A DNA stretch of 64,000 nt. It comes from Parapedobacter defluvii. GTDB taxonomy: Bacteria; Bacteroidota; Bacteroidia; Sphingobacteriales; Sphingobacteriaceae. Below the pieces are notes generated by a model. That model was given only the letters and a program-made list of their open reading frames with translations. It was not told the DNA's origin and made no database searches. The stretch lies in NCBI RefSeq assembly GCF_014642075.1, contig NZ_BMIK01000016.1, forward strand, positions 49,594 through 113,593, in the 5' to 3' direction. Both the position numbers and the translations under genes were made by a program. Positions 15,850 to 24,772 of this stretch are shown in pieces; the stretch's first letter is position 1, and each line of letters starts with the position of its first letter.

Positions 15850-18372
15850 ATGCCTACCCAGAACATACAATCTACGGAAAGTGTACGGCGCAAGGTTATT
15901 TTTGTTTTTGTCTCCTGCGCCATCGCATTGGCATTGGCTTGGATTATCAGCCGGGTAGCATTCACAGAAATGCTGGACACGGTGGACAACATCACTACAC
16001 CCGATCCGAAACTGGAACGCGTCAGCCGGATTTCAAGAGACATCATGCGGCTGGACCAACTGCAACGTTCGCAGGCATTTGTCGGAAACAGCGCGTCCTA
16101 CAAAAGTTTCTCGAAGGAGTCGGCAAAAATCCGGTTATCGCTGGATTCACTGAAAAACTCGTACGAAGGCAGTCCCATCCAACAAGCGCGTATTGACTCC
16201 ATTAAAACCTTGTTGCGGCAACGGGACAACCTCTTCAAATCCTATGTAAAAGTACGTGAAAAAGTAGTAGACAGCCGCGAGTTTTCGGAACAGTTGCAAT
16301 CGCTCAGCGATGTTTTATACGAACCTGAACCGGACCGGAAAGTGGTAACAACTGAACGTAAACGCCGTACCACGACCATTGCCGGGGATACCAGTGCTGT
16401 CACTCCTATGCCGATAGACAGCGACGACCGGGGATTTTTCTCCCGGCTTTTCGGACGCAAAAAACAGGAACAGTCGATGCCGGTTGTAGAAGAGCGCCGG
16501 ATGGTGGAGGAGGAACTGGAAACAGTGGTAGATACCATCCGTGCTACTCCGCGCGACAGCACGTTAGCTCGCATCGACAGCGCCGTACAGCGCTTTCAAA
16601 CACTTCAACAGCAACAGCGCGAACAGCTCGTAAACCGTGAAATGGAATTGACCATTGTCAGCAATACGCTGATCAGCAACATGCTCAGCATCCTCCACTC
16701 CGTGGAGAATGAAGCCATGCAGCAGATGGAAGTGGACAATCAACAGGCAAAGGCCGTTGTAAATGACAGTGTATGGCGAATCAGCGCGATTATCCTAGCC
16801 TTTTTTGTCATCACGGCGGTTATGCTCTACCTGATATTGGGTGATATCCGTAAAAACAACCTTTACCGATTGGCGCTGGAAGCTGCGAAAGAGGAAGCAG
16901 AATATCACGCAGCAGCTAAACAGCGCTTTTTGGCCAACATGAGCCACGAGCTGCGGACCCCCCTTCAATCCATCATCGGCTATTCGGAACAACTGAAGCA
17001 GGAGCATCCGGTAGAGGATACAAAGATCGATGCGATCTACCAATCGTCAGAACATCTTCTTCAAATTGTCAATGAAATTTTGGACTACAGCCGCATTACT
17101 TCGGGCAAGATTGTACTCAATGAAAAGCCTTTTTCTGTAGCAGGCTTAGCAAACAGCGTAGTTGCGGTGATGAAAACACAGGCTCAGTCCAAGGGACTGA
17201 TGCTGGAATTCAATACACGGATTCTCGGATCGGGGGGCGTCATCGGGGATGCGTTCCGGATTAAACAGATCTTATTCAATCTGTTGAGCAATGCCATCAA
17301 ATTCACCACCGAAGGTAAAGTAACACTTAACGTAAGCACCGTGGTTTACGCGGAAAAAACCGAGTTGAATATCGTCGTCAAAGATACGGGTAAAGGAATA
17401 CCTGCTGAGGACCTGGACCGAATCTTTAACGATTTTGAGCAGTCAGAAAATGCTAACTCGGGCGTGCACTTCGGCAGTGGATTGGGTCTGAGCATTGTAA
17501 AAGCAATCTGTGAAAGTATGCAGGGCGATATCCGTGTGGAAAGCAAAAAGGGATACGGTTCGGTTTTTAAGGTAAATCTTCCACTCAAGACCGCGAACAC
17601 ACTTGTCGCTGAAACTACTCCGCAAGCCGTCCAACAAGCCGGTAAGCCCTTCGAAGGACGGATTTGGATTATTGACGACGACCGCCTGATCCTTGGACTT
17701 TGCCAAAATATTCTTGACAAACACCGCATTCCTTATCGTTGCTTCACTTCTCCAAATCAGGTGCTGGCAGCCGACTGGGATCACCGGGTTACTACCGTAT
17801 TGATGGACATCCGGATGCCTGAAATGAACGGAATGCAGTTAAACCGGGAATTACGCAAAAAAATAGGATCGGATAAGGTAAAGATTTATGCATGTACGGC
17901 ACAGGTATTGCCCGAGGAACAGGAACAGATTCTTTCGCAAGGCTTTGATGGACTGTTGCTGAAACCGTTCAAGGAAGCCGACCTATTACGGTTGCTGAAT
18001 ATTACCGCATCGCAAACGGCTCCTTCCAAGCACACACGGACAACCATCCAGCAATTTGCAGACGACGAAAAACAAGCTAACGATATCATTGCCCTCTATA
18101 CACGCGATACCACGGCAGATATTTCCGCACTGCGAAAAACCTATAAGGCCCAAGATTTAGCCGGTGTCGAACTCTTGCTGCATCGCCTTGCGGGCCGCAC
18201 CGCACAAATCGGTGCCGATAAAATTGCATTCCAGCTGCGCAAAATCGAGATCGACGTCCGCAACGGTGAAATACCGGAAGAGGAAGCGTTGGAAAGCATT
18301 GCGAACCAGCTTACCGAGCTGATGCTCCAACTGCAGATCCAGGGTGCGCGCCAGGAAGTAAGCGTTTCGTAA
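15850..18372 (+). CDS. Hybrid sensor histidine kinase with receiver and HPt domains
   Basis: An 840-residue tripartite kinase. Two membrane helices (about 16-36 and 313-333) frame a periplasmic coiled-coil sensor region with a low-complexity insert (KVVTTERKRRTTTIAG onward). Then come HisKA with SHELRTP (His366), HATPase with the N-box LLSNAIKFT and DTGKGIP and GLGLSIVK glycine boxes, a receiver with acidic pocket D609-D611, phospho-acceptor D653 (LMDIRMPEM) and a conserved Lys near 704, and a C-terminal HPt helix with His778 (LLHRLAGRTAQIG). Such proteins run an internal His-Asp-His relay to a separate output regulator, which is not in this neighbourhood. The ligand is unknown. Confidence 0.93.
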   Translation: MPTQNIQSTESVRRKVIFVFVSCAIALALAWIISRVAFTEMLDTVDNITTPDPKLERVSRISRDIMRLDQLQRSQAFVGNSASYKSFSKESAKIRLSLDSLKNSYEGSPIQQARIDSIKTLLRQRDNLFKSYVKVREKVVDSREFSEQLQSLSDVLYEPEPDRKVVTTERKRRTTTIAGDTSAVTPMPIDSDDRGFFSRLFGRKKQEQSMPVVEERRMVEEELETVVDTIRATPRDSTLARIDSAVQRFQTLQQQQREQLVNREMELTIVSNTLISNMLSILHSVENEAMQQMEVDNQQAKAVVNDSVWRISAIILAFFVITAVMLYLILGDIRKNNLYRLALEAAKEEAEYHAAAKQRFLANMSHELRTPLQSIIGYSEQLKQEHPVEDTKIDAIYQSSEHLLQIVNEILDYSRITSGKIVLNEKPFSVAGLANSVVAVMKTQAQSKGLMLEFNTRILGSGGVIGDAFRIKQILFNLLSNAIKFTTEGKVTLNVSTVVYAEKTELNIVVKDTGKGIPAEDLDRIFNDFEQSENANSGVHFGSGLGLSIVKAICESMQGDIRVESKKGYGSVFKVNLPLKTANTLVAETTPQAVQQAGKPFEGRIWIIDDDRLILGLCQNILDKHRIPYRCFTSPNQVLAADWDHRVTTVLMDIRMPEMNGMQLNRELRKKIGSDKVKIYACTAQVLPEEQEQILSQGFDGLLLKPFKEADLLRLLNITASQTAPSKHTRTTIQQFADDEKQANDIIALYTRDTTADISALRKTYKAQDLAGVELLLHRLAGRTAQIGADKIAFQLRKIEIDVRNGEIPEEEALESIANQLTELMLQLQIQGARQEVSVS

Positions 18373-18384
18373 GGGTGAATTCAG

Positions 18385-18392
18385 TATCTTTG
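18385..18392 (+). promoter_or_regulatory. TAnnTTTG promoter of mazG
   Basis: TATCTTTG lies 16 bp before the mazG ATG; TTTCG 20 bp further upstream (18365) may serve as the -33 element. The box lies after the stop of the hybrid kinase, so mazG can be transcribed on its own. Confidence 0.55.
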
Positions 18393-18408
18393 CCGAAAAA
18401 TAGTCATC

Positions 18409-19212
18409 ATGCCCCATACTCCTCCCTCACCCCAGCAAACTCCTGCGAAAGCGTTTGAACGTCTGCTTACCGTATTGAACACCTTGCGAACAGATTGCCC
18501 GTGGGACCGGAAACAGACAATGGAATCCCTACGCCATCTCAGTATCGAAGAAATGTATGAATTGGGTGATGCCATTCTGGATAACGATCTGGAAGAAATA
18601 AAAAAAGAGCTGGGCGATCTCATGATGCATTTGGTGTTTTATGCACGTATCGCGGAAGAGCAAGGGGCCTTTGATATCGCCGATGTATTGAACACCGTGT
18701 GCGATAAACTGATTTCCCGGCACCCGCACATCTACGGCGACGTGAATGTAGCGAACGAAGAAGATGTGAAGCGCAATTGGGAGCAACTCAAACTCAAGGA
18801 GGGAAATAAATCTGTACTGGCAGGGGTTCCCCACTCGCTACCTGCACTCGTAAAAGCGTATCGGATACAGGACAAGGTAAGGGGTGTTGGATTTGACTGG
18901 GAAGAAAAGGGGCAGGTATGGCAGAAGGTGGAAGAGGAACTGGCAGAATTCAAACGCGAGTTTGATGTCTCTCAATCGCAGGCCATCGACACCGAAAAAG
19001 CGGAAGCTGAATTCGGTGACCTCCTATTTTCGCTGGTTAATTACGCAAGGTTTGTGGGAATCAATCCCGAAAATGCGCTGGAACGAACCAACAAAAAATT
19101 CATCACCCGCTTCACCCACCTGGAAACCCGCGCAAAAGAAACAGGCAGGAACCTGAAAGAGATGACGCTGGCGGAAATGGATGTCTACTGGGAAGAAGCC
19201 AAAAGACTATAA
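18409..19212 (+). CDS. mazG: Nucleoside triphosphate pyrophosphohydrolase MazG
   Basis: A 267-residue full-length, two-domain MazG. The N-terminal domain has CPWDRKQTMESLRHLSIEEMYE, KELGDLMMHLVFYARI and later HPHIYGDVNV; the C-terminal domain repeats the fold with KVEEELAEFKRE and EFGDLLFSLVNYARF, supplying the EExxE-12-28-ExxD metal ligands. It hydrolyses NTPs and dNTPs to monophosphates plus pyrophosphate and so clears aberrant nucleotides and tempers ppGpp-linked stress. It has its own promoter box. Its 3' end overlaps that of the convergent desaturase gene by 6 bp. Confidence 0.96.
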   Translation: MPHTPPSPQQTPAKAFERLLTVLNTLRTDCPWDRKQTMESLRHLSIEEMYELGDAILDNDLEEIKKELGDLMMHLVFYARIAEEQGAFDIADVLNTVCDKLISRHPHIYGDVNVANEEDVKRNWEQLKLKEGNKSVLAGVPHSLPALVKAYRIQDKVRGVGFDWEEKGQVWQKVEEELAEFKREFDVSQSQAIDTEKAEAEFGDLLFSLVNYARFVGINPENALERTNKKFITRFTHLETRAKETGRNLKEMTLAEMDVYWEEAKRL

Positions 19213-20307
19213 CTCTCCGTGCTGGAATAAATTCTCTCCAGCTCCCTGCTTTTTCAATAACACGAAGTGTGAACGCACTGCTTTAATAGCCGGGTAACAC
19301 GTGTAGGGCAAGTTATATTCCGCTGCATACCGCTTGATAATCGGCGTAATGTAGGGATAATATGTATGTGCAACGTGGGGGAACAAGTGGTGCGCGACAT
19401 GGTGTGTAAAACCACCGAACAGAAAATTGGCTAACGGGCTGTCTGCACTGAAATCCTTGGTCACCATCATCTGATGTTCTGCCCAGGTTACGTCCATTTT
19501 CCCATCTGCGGGCGGCAGAGGAAAAATGGCCGTTTCATCCACATGTGTAGATATAAGTGCGATAACTCCTAACAAACTCCCAAAAATATGCATGCATAAC
19601 CACCCGAAAACTATCATATACCAGGGTTGACTCAACACCAGGATGGGAATTCCCACGAGATAAAACAGGTTGAAAATTTTTGCGGCAAACAGCTTGTAAT
19701 ATTCGATGCGTGGAATTTTCATCACCCGCTTTACGTAATTGTCTTTCGTACCAAAGAAGTCCTTGAAATCGCGAATAAATAACCAATTAAGGGTATATAA
19801 GGGATATAACAAGAACATGTAGATATGCTGGTACCGATGCTGGTTCAAGTGCTCACTATCGGGAAATATCCGCACCAAATCACTCTGTTTGATGTCGGTG
19901 TCCCAATGTTGGATATTCGGGTATGGGTGATGCAGCACGTTATGCCGTTTTCCCCAAAGCCAGCTGTTGCTCCCAAAAAACTCCAACACATACATAAACC
20001 GCTGGTTGTGTTTCCGTTTTTTAAACACCGCGCCATGGGCAGCATCGTGGAATGCATTGATAAACAACATGATCATCGAGAAACCCAGCAAAATATAAAA
20101 CAAAAACAAAAGCGGAGTATAGTTCCCAAATAATAGAATGCACGTATAAAAACCTAGGTAAAGAAAAAGCAGGAAATAGGTTTTCACCACATTCCGGCGC
20201 TGGATACGCTTATCTCCCAATACCCTTTCCTGTACTTCTTTTTGAAGCTTCTTAAAAAAATCATCCGGTCCCGGCTTTTTGTATGTCGGTTTTACAAGAG
20301 TTTCCAT
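19207..20307 (-). CDS. Membrane fatty acid (acyl-lipid/acyl-CoA) desaturase
   Basis: A 366-residue membrane di-iron enzyme. The three histidine boxes are intact and correctly spaced: HDAAH (87-91), HNVLHH (122-127) and HHVAHH (302-307), with an additional HVDET region before the last box as in DesA3/front-end-type enzymes. Four to five hydrophobic segments (about 42-60, 64-82, 165-178, 212-228, 232-252) form the membrane domain. It introduces a double bond into an acyl chain using O2 and electrons from ferredoxin or a cytochrome, adjusting membrane fluidity. Regiospecificity cannot be read from the sequence. It is monocistronic and divergent from trpS. Confidence 0.92.
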   Translation of the reverse strand: METLVKPTYKKPGPDDFFKKLQKEVQERVLGDKRIQRRNVVKTYFLLFLYLGFYTCILLFGNYTPLLFLFYILLGFSMIMLFINAFHDAAHGAVFKKRKHNQRFMYVLEFFGSNSWLWGKRHNVLHHPYPNIQHWDTDIKQSDLVRIFPDSEHLNQHRYQHIYMFLLYPLYTLNWLFIRDFKDFFGTKDNYVKRVMKIPRIEYYKLFAAKIFNLFYLVGIPILVLSQPWYMIVFGWLCMHIFGSLLGVIALISTHVDETAIFPLPPADGKMDVTWAEHQMMVTKDFSADSPLANFLFGGFTHHVAHHLFPHVAHTYYPYITPIIKRYAAEYNLPYTCYPAIKAVRSHFVLLKKQGAGENLFQHGEL

Positions 20308-20449
20308 AGTCAGCCGTTTTTATCCATTTGATGACAAAAATAAAGATAATAGCCCATAAAAACGCGACAAACCGGGATTTGATTATCCACATTGACACTG
20401 CAATGACCAACAGTCATCGTTGATATATTCGAATTAACCAATATTTCTG

Positions 20450-20457
20450 TATTTTCG
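20450..20457 (+). promoter_or_regulatory. Probable -7 box of trpS
   Basis: TATTTTCG, one mismatch from TAnnTTTG, ending 8 bp before the trpS ATG. This would give a leader of only a few bases. No convincing -33 element was seen. Confidence 0.4.
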
Positions 20458-20465
20458 CGATCGAT

Positions 20466-21461
20466 ATGGAAACAGTTGTAAGCGGTATACGTAGTACCGG
20501 AAAGCTTCATTTAGGAAATTACTACGGGGCAGTCAGAAACTTTGTTAAAATGCAGCATGAGTACAACTGCTATTTTTTCATTGCCGATCTGCATTCACTG
20601 ACGACCCACCCTACTCCCGAGGATTTATATGCCAACGTCCGGCAGGTGATGGTAGAATACCTGGCTGCCGGTATTGATCCGGAGGTAGCCACGATTTATA
20701 TCCAATCCGATGTGCCCGAAGTGGTAGAACTTTATCTCTACCTCAACATGAACGCCTACATTGGCGAACTGGAACGTGCGGCATCCTTCAAAGATAAGGT
20801 GCGTGCAAATCCGGATAACGTAAATGCCGGATTGCTTACCTACCCCGTCCTGATGGCTGCGGACATCCTACTGCACCATGCGGTCAAAGTTCCGGTAGGC
20901 AAAGATCAGGAACAACACCTTGAAATGACGCGCACATTTGCCAACCGGTTTAACCGCCTATATAAAACGGATTATTTTGCCGAGCCCCATGCCGTGTCTT
21001 TCAACAAGCAGCTGGTTAAAATACCCGGTTTGGATGGCAAGGGAAAGATGGGCAAATCAGAAGGTGAAGGTAATGCCATATACCTGTCTGATTCACCGGA
21101 AGTTATCCGTAAAAAAGTGATGCGGGCCGTGACAGATAGCGGCCCGACCCAACCCAACCAGCCGAAGCCGGAAGTAATCCAGAACCTCTTCACACTGCTG
21201 GAAGCGGTGTCCACCGCCGACACGGTGCAACATTTCGACGAACTGTACAATACATGCCAAATCCGTTATGGAGATCTTAAAAAGCAGTTGGCTGAAGATA
21301 TGATTGCAGCCACCGCTTCTGTCCGTGAACGGATTCATGATATTTCCAATGATAACGACTATATTAGCAAAGTAATCAGGCAAGGGAATGAAAAGGCAAG
21401 GGAAAGCGCACGTAAGACCGTAGCCGAGGTACGTGAAATTATTGGTTTTAGAAAATTTTAG
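20466..21461 (+). CDS. trpS: Tryptophan--tRNA ligase
   Basis: A 331-residue class I aminoacyl-tRNA synthetase. The HIGH-type motif is KLHLGNYYGAV (His15), preceded by SGIRSTG, and the KMSKS loop appears as KMGKSEGEG near residue 197. MAADILLHHAVKVPVGKDQEQHLEM is the tryptophan-enzyme signature that binds the indole. It charges tRNA-Trp using ATP. Length and motif order are those of the bacterial TrpS-I form. No T-box or attenuator was seen upstream, where only a short -7 box lies close to the start. Confidence 0.97.
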   Translation: METVVSGIRSTGKLHLGNYYGAVRNFVKMQHEYNCYFFIADLHSLTTHPTPEDLYANVRQVMVEYLAAGIDPEVATIYIQSDVPEVVELYLYLNMNAYIGELERAASFKDKVRANPDNVNAGLLTYPVLMAADILLHHAVKVPVGKDQEQHLEMTRTFANRFNRLYKTDYFAEPHAVSFNKQLVKIPGLDGKGKMGKSEGEGNAIYLSDSPEVIRKKVMRAVTDSGPTQPNQPKPEVIQNLFTLLEAVSTADTVQHFDELYNTCQIRYGDLKKQLAEDMIAATASVRERIHDISNDNDYISKVIRQGNEKARESARKTVAEVREIIGFRKF

Positions 21462-21526
21462 GTTTGAGATACCGGACATCAGACGTGAGACGTTAGATAT
21501 TAGATTTCAGACTTTTGACTTAACAC
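21462..21526. repeat. Low-complexity GA/TA word repeat before the dNK gene
   Basis: The 65-bp gap between trpS and the deoxynucleoside kinase consists of variations on a 6-7 base word (GACATCA, GACGTGA, GACGTTA, GATATTA, GATTTCA, GACTTTTGA). It carries no clear hairpin. Simple-word spacers like this recur in other gaps of this window with different words. Confidence 0.55.
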
Positions 21527-22141
21527 ATGCACATCGCCATTGTAGGAAATATCGGAGCGGGGAAAACAACGCTGACCCAGTTGCTGGCTAATCACTTAAA
21601 GTGGGAACCACAATTTGAAGCGGTTGAGGACAACCCTTATCTGGAAGATTTTTACAGCGACATGAAACGTTGGGCATTCAATCTGCAGATCTATTTTCTA
21701 AACAGCAGGTTCAGGCACATCGTGCAACTCCAAAAAAGGGATACCAACATCATCCAGGACCGAACAATCTACGAAGACGCATATATCTTTGCCGAAAATC
21801 TGTACGATATGGGGCTAATGAGCGCCCGGGATTTTGAGAACTACAGCAACATTTTCGAAAGTATCATTTCGTACATAAAGGCACCTGATTTACTTATCTA
21901 CCTGAGAGCTTCCGTGCCCACGTTGGTGGAGAACATACAAACCCGGGGACGGGAATATGAGGCGAACATCCGGCTGGATTATTTGTCAAAACTCAACGCC
22001 AAATATGAGAAATGGATTAAGAACTATAAAGATGGAAAGCTGCTCATTTTAAATAAAGATAAACTGGATTTCGCCAACAACACGGACGACATGGCATTTG
22101 TAATTCAGAAAATCGAGACCGAATTGTTTGGACTATTTTAA
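21527..22141 (+). CDS. Deoxynucleoside kinase
   Basis: A 204-residue dNK-family enzyme. Walker A is GNIGAGKTTL at residues 7-16; the catalytic ERS-like motif appears as IIQDRTIYEDAYIFAENL with the DR(T/S) arginine and acidic residues; the lid contains NIQTRGREYEANIRLDYL, matching the RxR-xE-x lid of deoxyadenosine/deoxyguanosine kinases of Bacteroidota. It phosphorylates deoxynucleosides taken up from outside or from DNA turnover. It is followed after 11 nt by kdsB. Specificity (dA, dG or dC) cannot be settled from the sequence alone. Confidence 0.93.
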   Translation: MHIAIVGNIGAGKTTLTQLLANHLKWEPQFEAVEDNPYLEDFYSDMKRWAFNLQIYFLNSRFRHIVQLQKRDTNIIQDRTIYEDAYIFAENLYDMGLMSARDFENYSNIFESIISYIKAPDLLIYLRASVPTLVENIQTRGREYEANIRLDYLSKLNAKYEKWIKNYKDGKLLILNKDKLDFANNTDDMAFVIQKIETELFGLF

Positions 22142-22152
22142 GTAGGGAAGTC

Positions 22153-22905
22153 ATGTCTCAACTAAAAACCATCGGCATCATCCCCGCGCGCTATGCTTCC
22201 AGCCGTTTTCCCGGTAAGCCGCTCGTTGACATTGAAGGAAAGAGCATGATCCGACGCGTATATGAGCAAGCCACAAAAAGCAAGCGGTTGGATAACGTAA
22301 TCGTCGCTACCGACGACGAACGTATACAGGCCCATGTGCAGTCTTTCGGAGCACCGGTGGCAATGACCGCAGAAGCCCATCAAAGTGGGACCGACCGCTG
22401 CGCGGAGGTTATCGCCACTACCCCGGAGTTCGACATCGCCATCAATATACAGGGAGATGAGCCCTATATTGATCCCGAGCAGATCGATCTGTTAGTCGAC
22501 TGCTTCCAAAAGCAGGAAGTACAGATTGCAACACTCATCAAACGGATCACCACAATGGACGTACTGTTCAACCCGAACATCCCAAAAGTGGTGATCGATC
22601 ATTCGGGAAAAGCCATTTATTTCAGCCGGCAAACAATCCCTTATTTTCGCAATGCTCCCTCACAGGATTGGCCTTACCTACATACCTACTATAAGCATAT
22701 CGGCATTTACGGATACCGTACGCAGGTATTGGCAGAACTGACCAAATTACCCGTTTCCTCGTTGGAACGCGCCGAATCGCTGGAACAACTGCGCTGGCTG
22801 GAAAACGGTTATCACATCCAGACAGCAGAAACCAGCTTCGAAACCCTTGCCGTTGATACACCCGAAGATCTGGAAAAGTTATTGGCACAAAAAAAGCCAC
22901 AATAA
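22153..22905 (+). CDS. kdsB: 3-deoxy-manno-octulosonate cytidylyltransferase
   Basis: A 250-residue CMP-Kdo synthetase. IIPARYASSRFPGKPL at residues 9-24 is the nucleotide-binding signature of this enzyme; IATDDERIQAHVQSFGAPVAMT and HQSGTDRCAEV bind CTP and Kdo, NIQGDEPYIDPEQID carries the metal-binding Asp, and the C-terminal LERAESLEQLRWLENGYHI is diagnostic. It activates Kdo for attachment to lipid A, so the organism makes Kdo-containing lipopolysaccharide. It follows the deoxynucleoside kinase by 11 nt and converges on the sugar isomerase-like gene. Confidence 0.97.
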   Translation: MSQLKTIGIIPARYASSRFPGKPLVDIEGKSMIRRVYEQATKSKRLDNVIVATDDERIQAHVQSFGAPVAMTAEAHQSGTDRCAEVIATTPEFDIAINIQGDEPYIDPEQIDLLVDCFQKQEVQIATLIKRITTMDVLFNPNIPKVVIDHSGKAIYFSRQTIPYFRNAPSQDWPYLHTYYKHIGIYGYRTQVLAELTKLPVSSLERAESLEQLRWLENGYHIQTAETSFETLAVDTPEDLEKLLAQKKPQ

Positions 22906-22941
22906 ACATTGCGGCTTTCCTTTCTTCGGTAGATTGCTGTG

Positions 22942-23787
22942 CTATTTTGTAAGGATTGCACGGAAGTTTTTTGCACTTTCCGCAACGTCACCCACGTTAT
23001 TTTCCCAGTTATGTTCGTATTCGGCAGATATATTGCCTTTGAATCCCTGCCGCTTTAATTCAGCGATCACACCTTCCACATTACAGACCCCGGTTCCCCA
23101 ATGCACATCGTGCCCTTCTCGTGATTTTTCCGACAGATCCTTAAAATGAAGGCTTACCAGATGGCCCTCATATTGTTTGAGGCATTCCAAAGGATCCAAG
23201 CCCGACCGTACCCAGTGTCCAATGTCCGCACAGCCACCTACATATGGACTGTTGGCCTTTGCCACCGCAGCCAATACGACCTTGGGATCCCAGTAGTGGG
23301 AAGGTTGCGGGTGATTATGAATACCGAATTTGATTTTGTATTGGTTGGCCAGCTGGCCGATCAACGGCATAAACTTTTCATCCGGTTCTGAATTGATCAC
23401 CTTGACACCCATTGCTTTCGCAAATTCGAATATCTGCTTCCATTCTTCCTCGGTATTGCCATTTACCACACCGAATGCACATAGTTTTACCTTTTTCTTT
23501 TTCAGCGCACGTAAAATAGCCTTCCGTTGAGCGGCATCCATGTTGTAATCCATGACTCCCTCCAATCCACCGCCCAGTTCCTGGCCAGGATAGGCTTCAA
23601 CACTGTTTAAACCGGCCTGTAAGGTCTTGTCTACGGCCTCAAAAAAAGTAAACCGATTGAACGTATACGTCTGGGTGGAGAGGTGCCAACCCAACTTCTT
23701 TTCCGGCTGCTGGGCATATGACATCGTTATACCCGCCGCGAGTACAACAAGGCTCATCATGGTCATTAATCTTAATTGCTTCTTCAT
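22942..23787 (-). CDS. Secreted sugar phosphate isomerase/epimerase-like TIM barrel
   Basis: A 281-residue protein of the xylose-isomerase-like TIM-barrel (AP endonuclease 2) superfamily. A cleavable signal peptide (about residues 1-25, MMSLVVLAAGITMSYA) exports it, unlike the cytoplasmic sugar-phosphate enzymes. Recognisable strands include VINSEPDEKF, FGIHNHPQPSHYWD, GGCADIGHWVRSG, LVSLHFKDLS and NISAEYEHNW, which provide the usual Glu, His, Asp and His metal ligands. Similar periplasmic proteins are common in Bacteroidota next to oxidoreductases acting on glycosides or inositols; here an aldo/keto reductase is the upstream gene, 61 bp away. The substrate is unknown. Confidence 0.85.
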   Translation of the reverse strand: MKKQLRLMTMMSLVVLAAGITMSYAQQPEKKLGWHLSTQTYTFNRFTFFEAVDKTLQAGLNSVEAYPGQELGGGLEGVMDYNMDAAQRKAILRALKKKKVKLCAFGVVNGNTEEEWKQIFEFAKAMGVKVINSEPDEKFMPLIGQLANQYKIKFGIHNHPQPSHYWDPKVVLAAVAKANSPYVGGCADIGHWVRSGLDPLECLKQYEGHLVSLHFKDLSEKSREGHDVHWGTGVCNVEGVIAELKRQGFKGNISAEYEHNWENNVGDVAESAKNFRAILTK

Positions 23788-23848
23788 TTGAATAAATTGT
23801 TTTTTAATGGATTATTTTCTTCTTAGCGGCATCAATGAGATCGCAACG

Positions 23849-24754
23849 CTAAGTTTTATGCGCATCGTAGTGATACGAACGTACCGACTGGCGCAATGCC
23901 GTCCGCTGTGCAGCCGATAACGGCGTTGCATGCCGCAATGCATGGATCGCTTCGTCCAGTTGAGCCGATGTTCGCATTCCCAAAGCAGCCGTAGCCACCG
24001 CCGGATGCGACCACACATATCCCAAGGCAACCTCCAACTTGGTCAACCCCGATTCAGCCGCCACTTTTGCCACCATTTTAGCTGCCCTAGCCACTTCACC
24101 ATCGGTATACTGCAAGTAATTAGCTGCGGGCTTGCCTACCAATAATCCCTGTGCGACAGCACCCCGGCAAATCACGCTGATGTCGTGCTGATGCAGCAAA
24201 TCCAACACTTCCTCTTCAGGTCGATGATCAAGCAAGCTGTATTGCATCATCACACTGACGATATTCGAGCGTTTTACGTACTCCCGGATCACATTCGGCC
24301 GGATGGAAGAAATACCGTACCAGCGGATTTTTCCCTGCTGCTTGAGCAGCTCAAATGCTTCGATGGTTTCGTCGATCGGATCATCGATCGTTCCACCATG
24401 CAGCTGATAGAGATCAATATAATCGGTTTTGAGCCGCCGTAGGCTTTGCTCAGCACATTTCAGAATGTATTCTTTGCTTGGATTCCAATCCCACCCCGAA
24501 CCGTCGGGGCGCCACTGGTTACCCACCTTGGTAGCAATGATGACGTTTTTACGTATGGGTTTAAGCGTCTCTCCTACATGAAGCTCATTCAGCCCCTTCT
24601 GATATAAGTCGGCCGTATCAAAATAATTGATACCTGCCTCTACCGCCCTCCGTAGCATATCTTTATATTGGGCTGCGCTTTCGCCCAACGACATGCAACC
24701 AAAGCTAACGGGGCTTACCTGTAAATCCGACTTACCTAGCGAATTCATTTGCAA
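23849..24754 (-). CDS. Aldo/keto reductase
   Basis: A 301-residue member of the aldo/keto reductase superfamily, with a (beta/alpha)8 barrel. The catalytic tetrad is visible in order: Asp and Tyr in NYFDTADLYQKG, Lys in VIIATKVG, His in LYQLHGG. The opening NSLGKSDLQVSPVSFGCMSLG and the YDYD-like SNPSKEYI region place it with the YhdN/Tas-like bacterial branch. It reduces carbonyls with NADPH; the natural substrate is not evident. It is transcribed ahead of the secreted sugar isomerase-like gene and behind the FKBP gene on the same strand, with only 18 bp to the latter, so a three-gene unit is possible. Confidence 0.92.
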   Translation of the reverse strand: MQMNSLGKSDLQVSPVSFGCMSLGESAAQYKDMLRRAVEAGINYFDTADLYQKGLNELHVGETLKPIRKNVIIATKVGNQWRPDGSGWDWNPSKEYILKCAEQSLRRLKTDYIDLYQLHGGTIDDPIDETIEAFELLKQQGKIRWYGISSIRPNVIREYVKRSNIVSVMMQYSLLDHRPEEEVLDLLHQHDISVICRGAVAQGLLVGKPAANYLQYTDGEVARAAKMVAKVAAESGLTKLEVALGYVWSHPAVATAALGMRTSAQLDEAIHALRHATPLSAAQRTALRQSVRSYHYDAHKT

Positions 24755-24772
24755 ATGGGAGTTCGACAGTCT

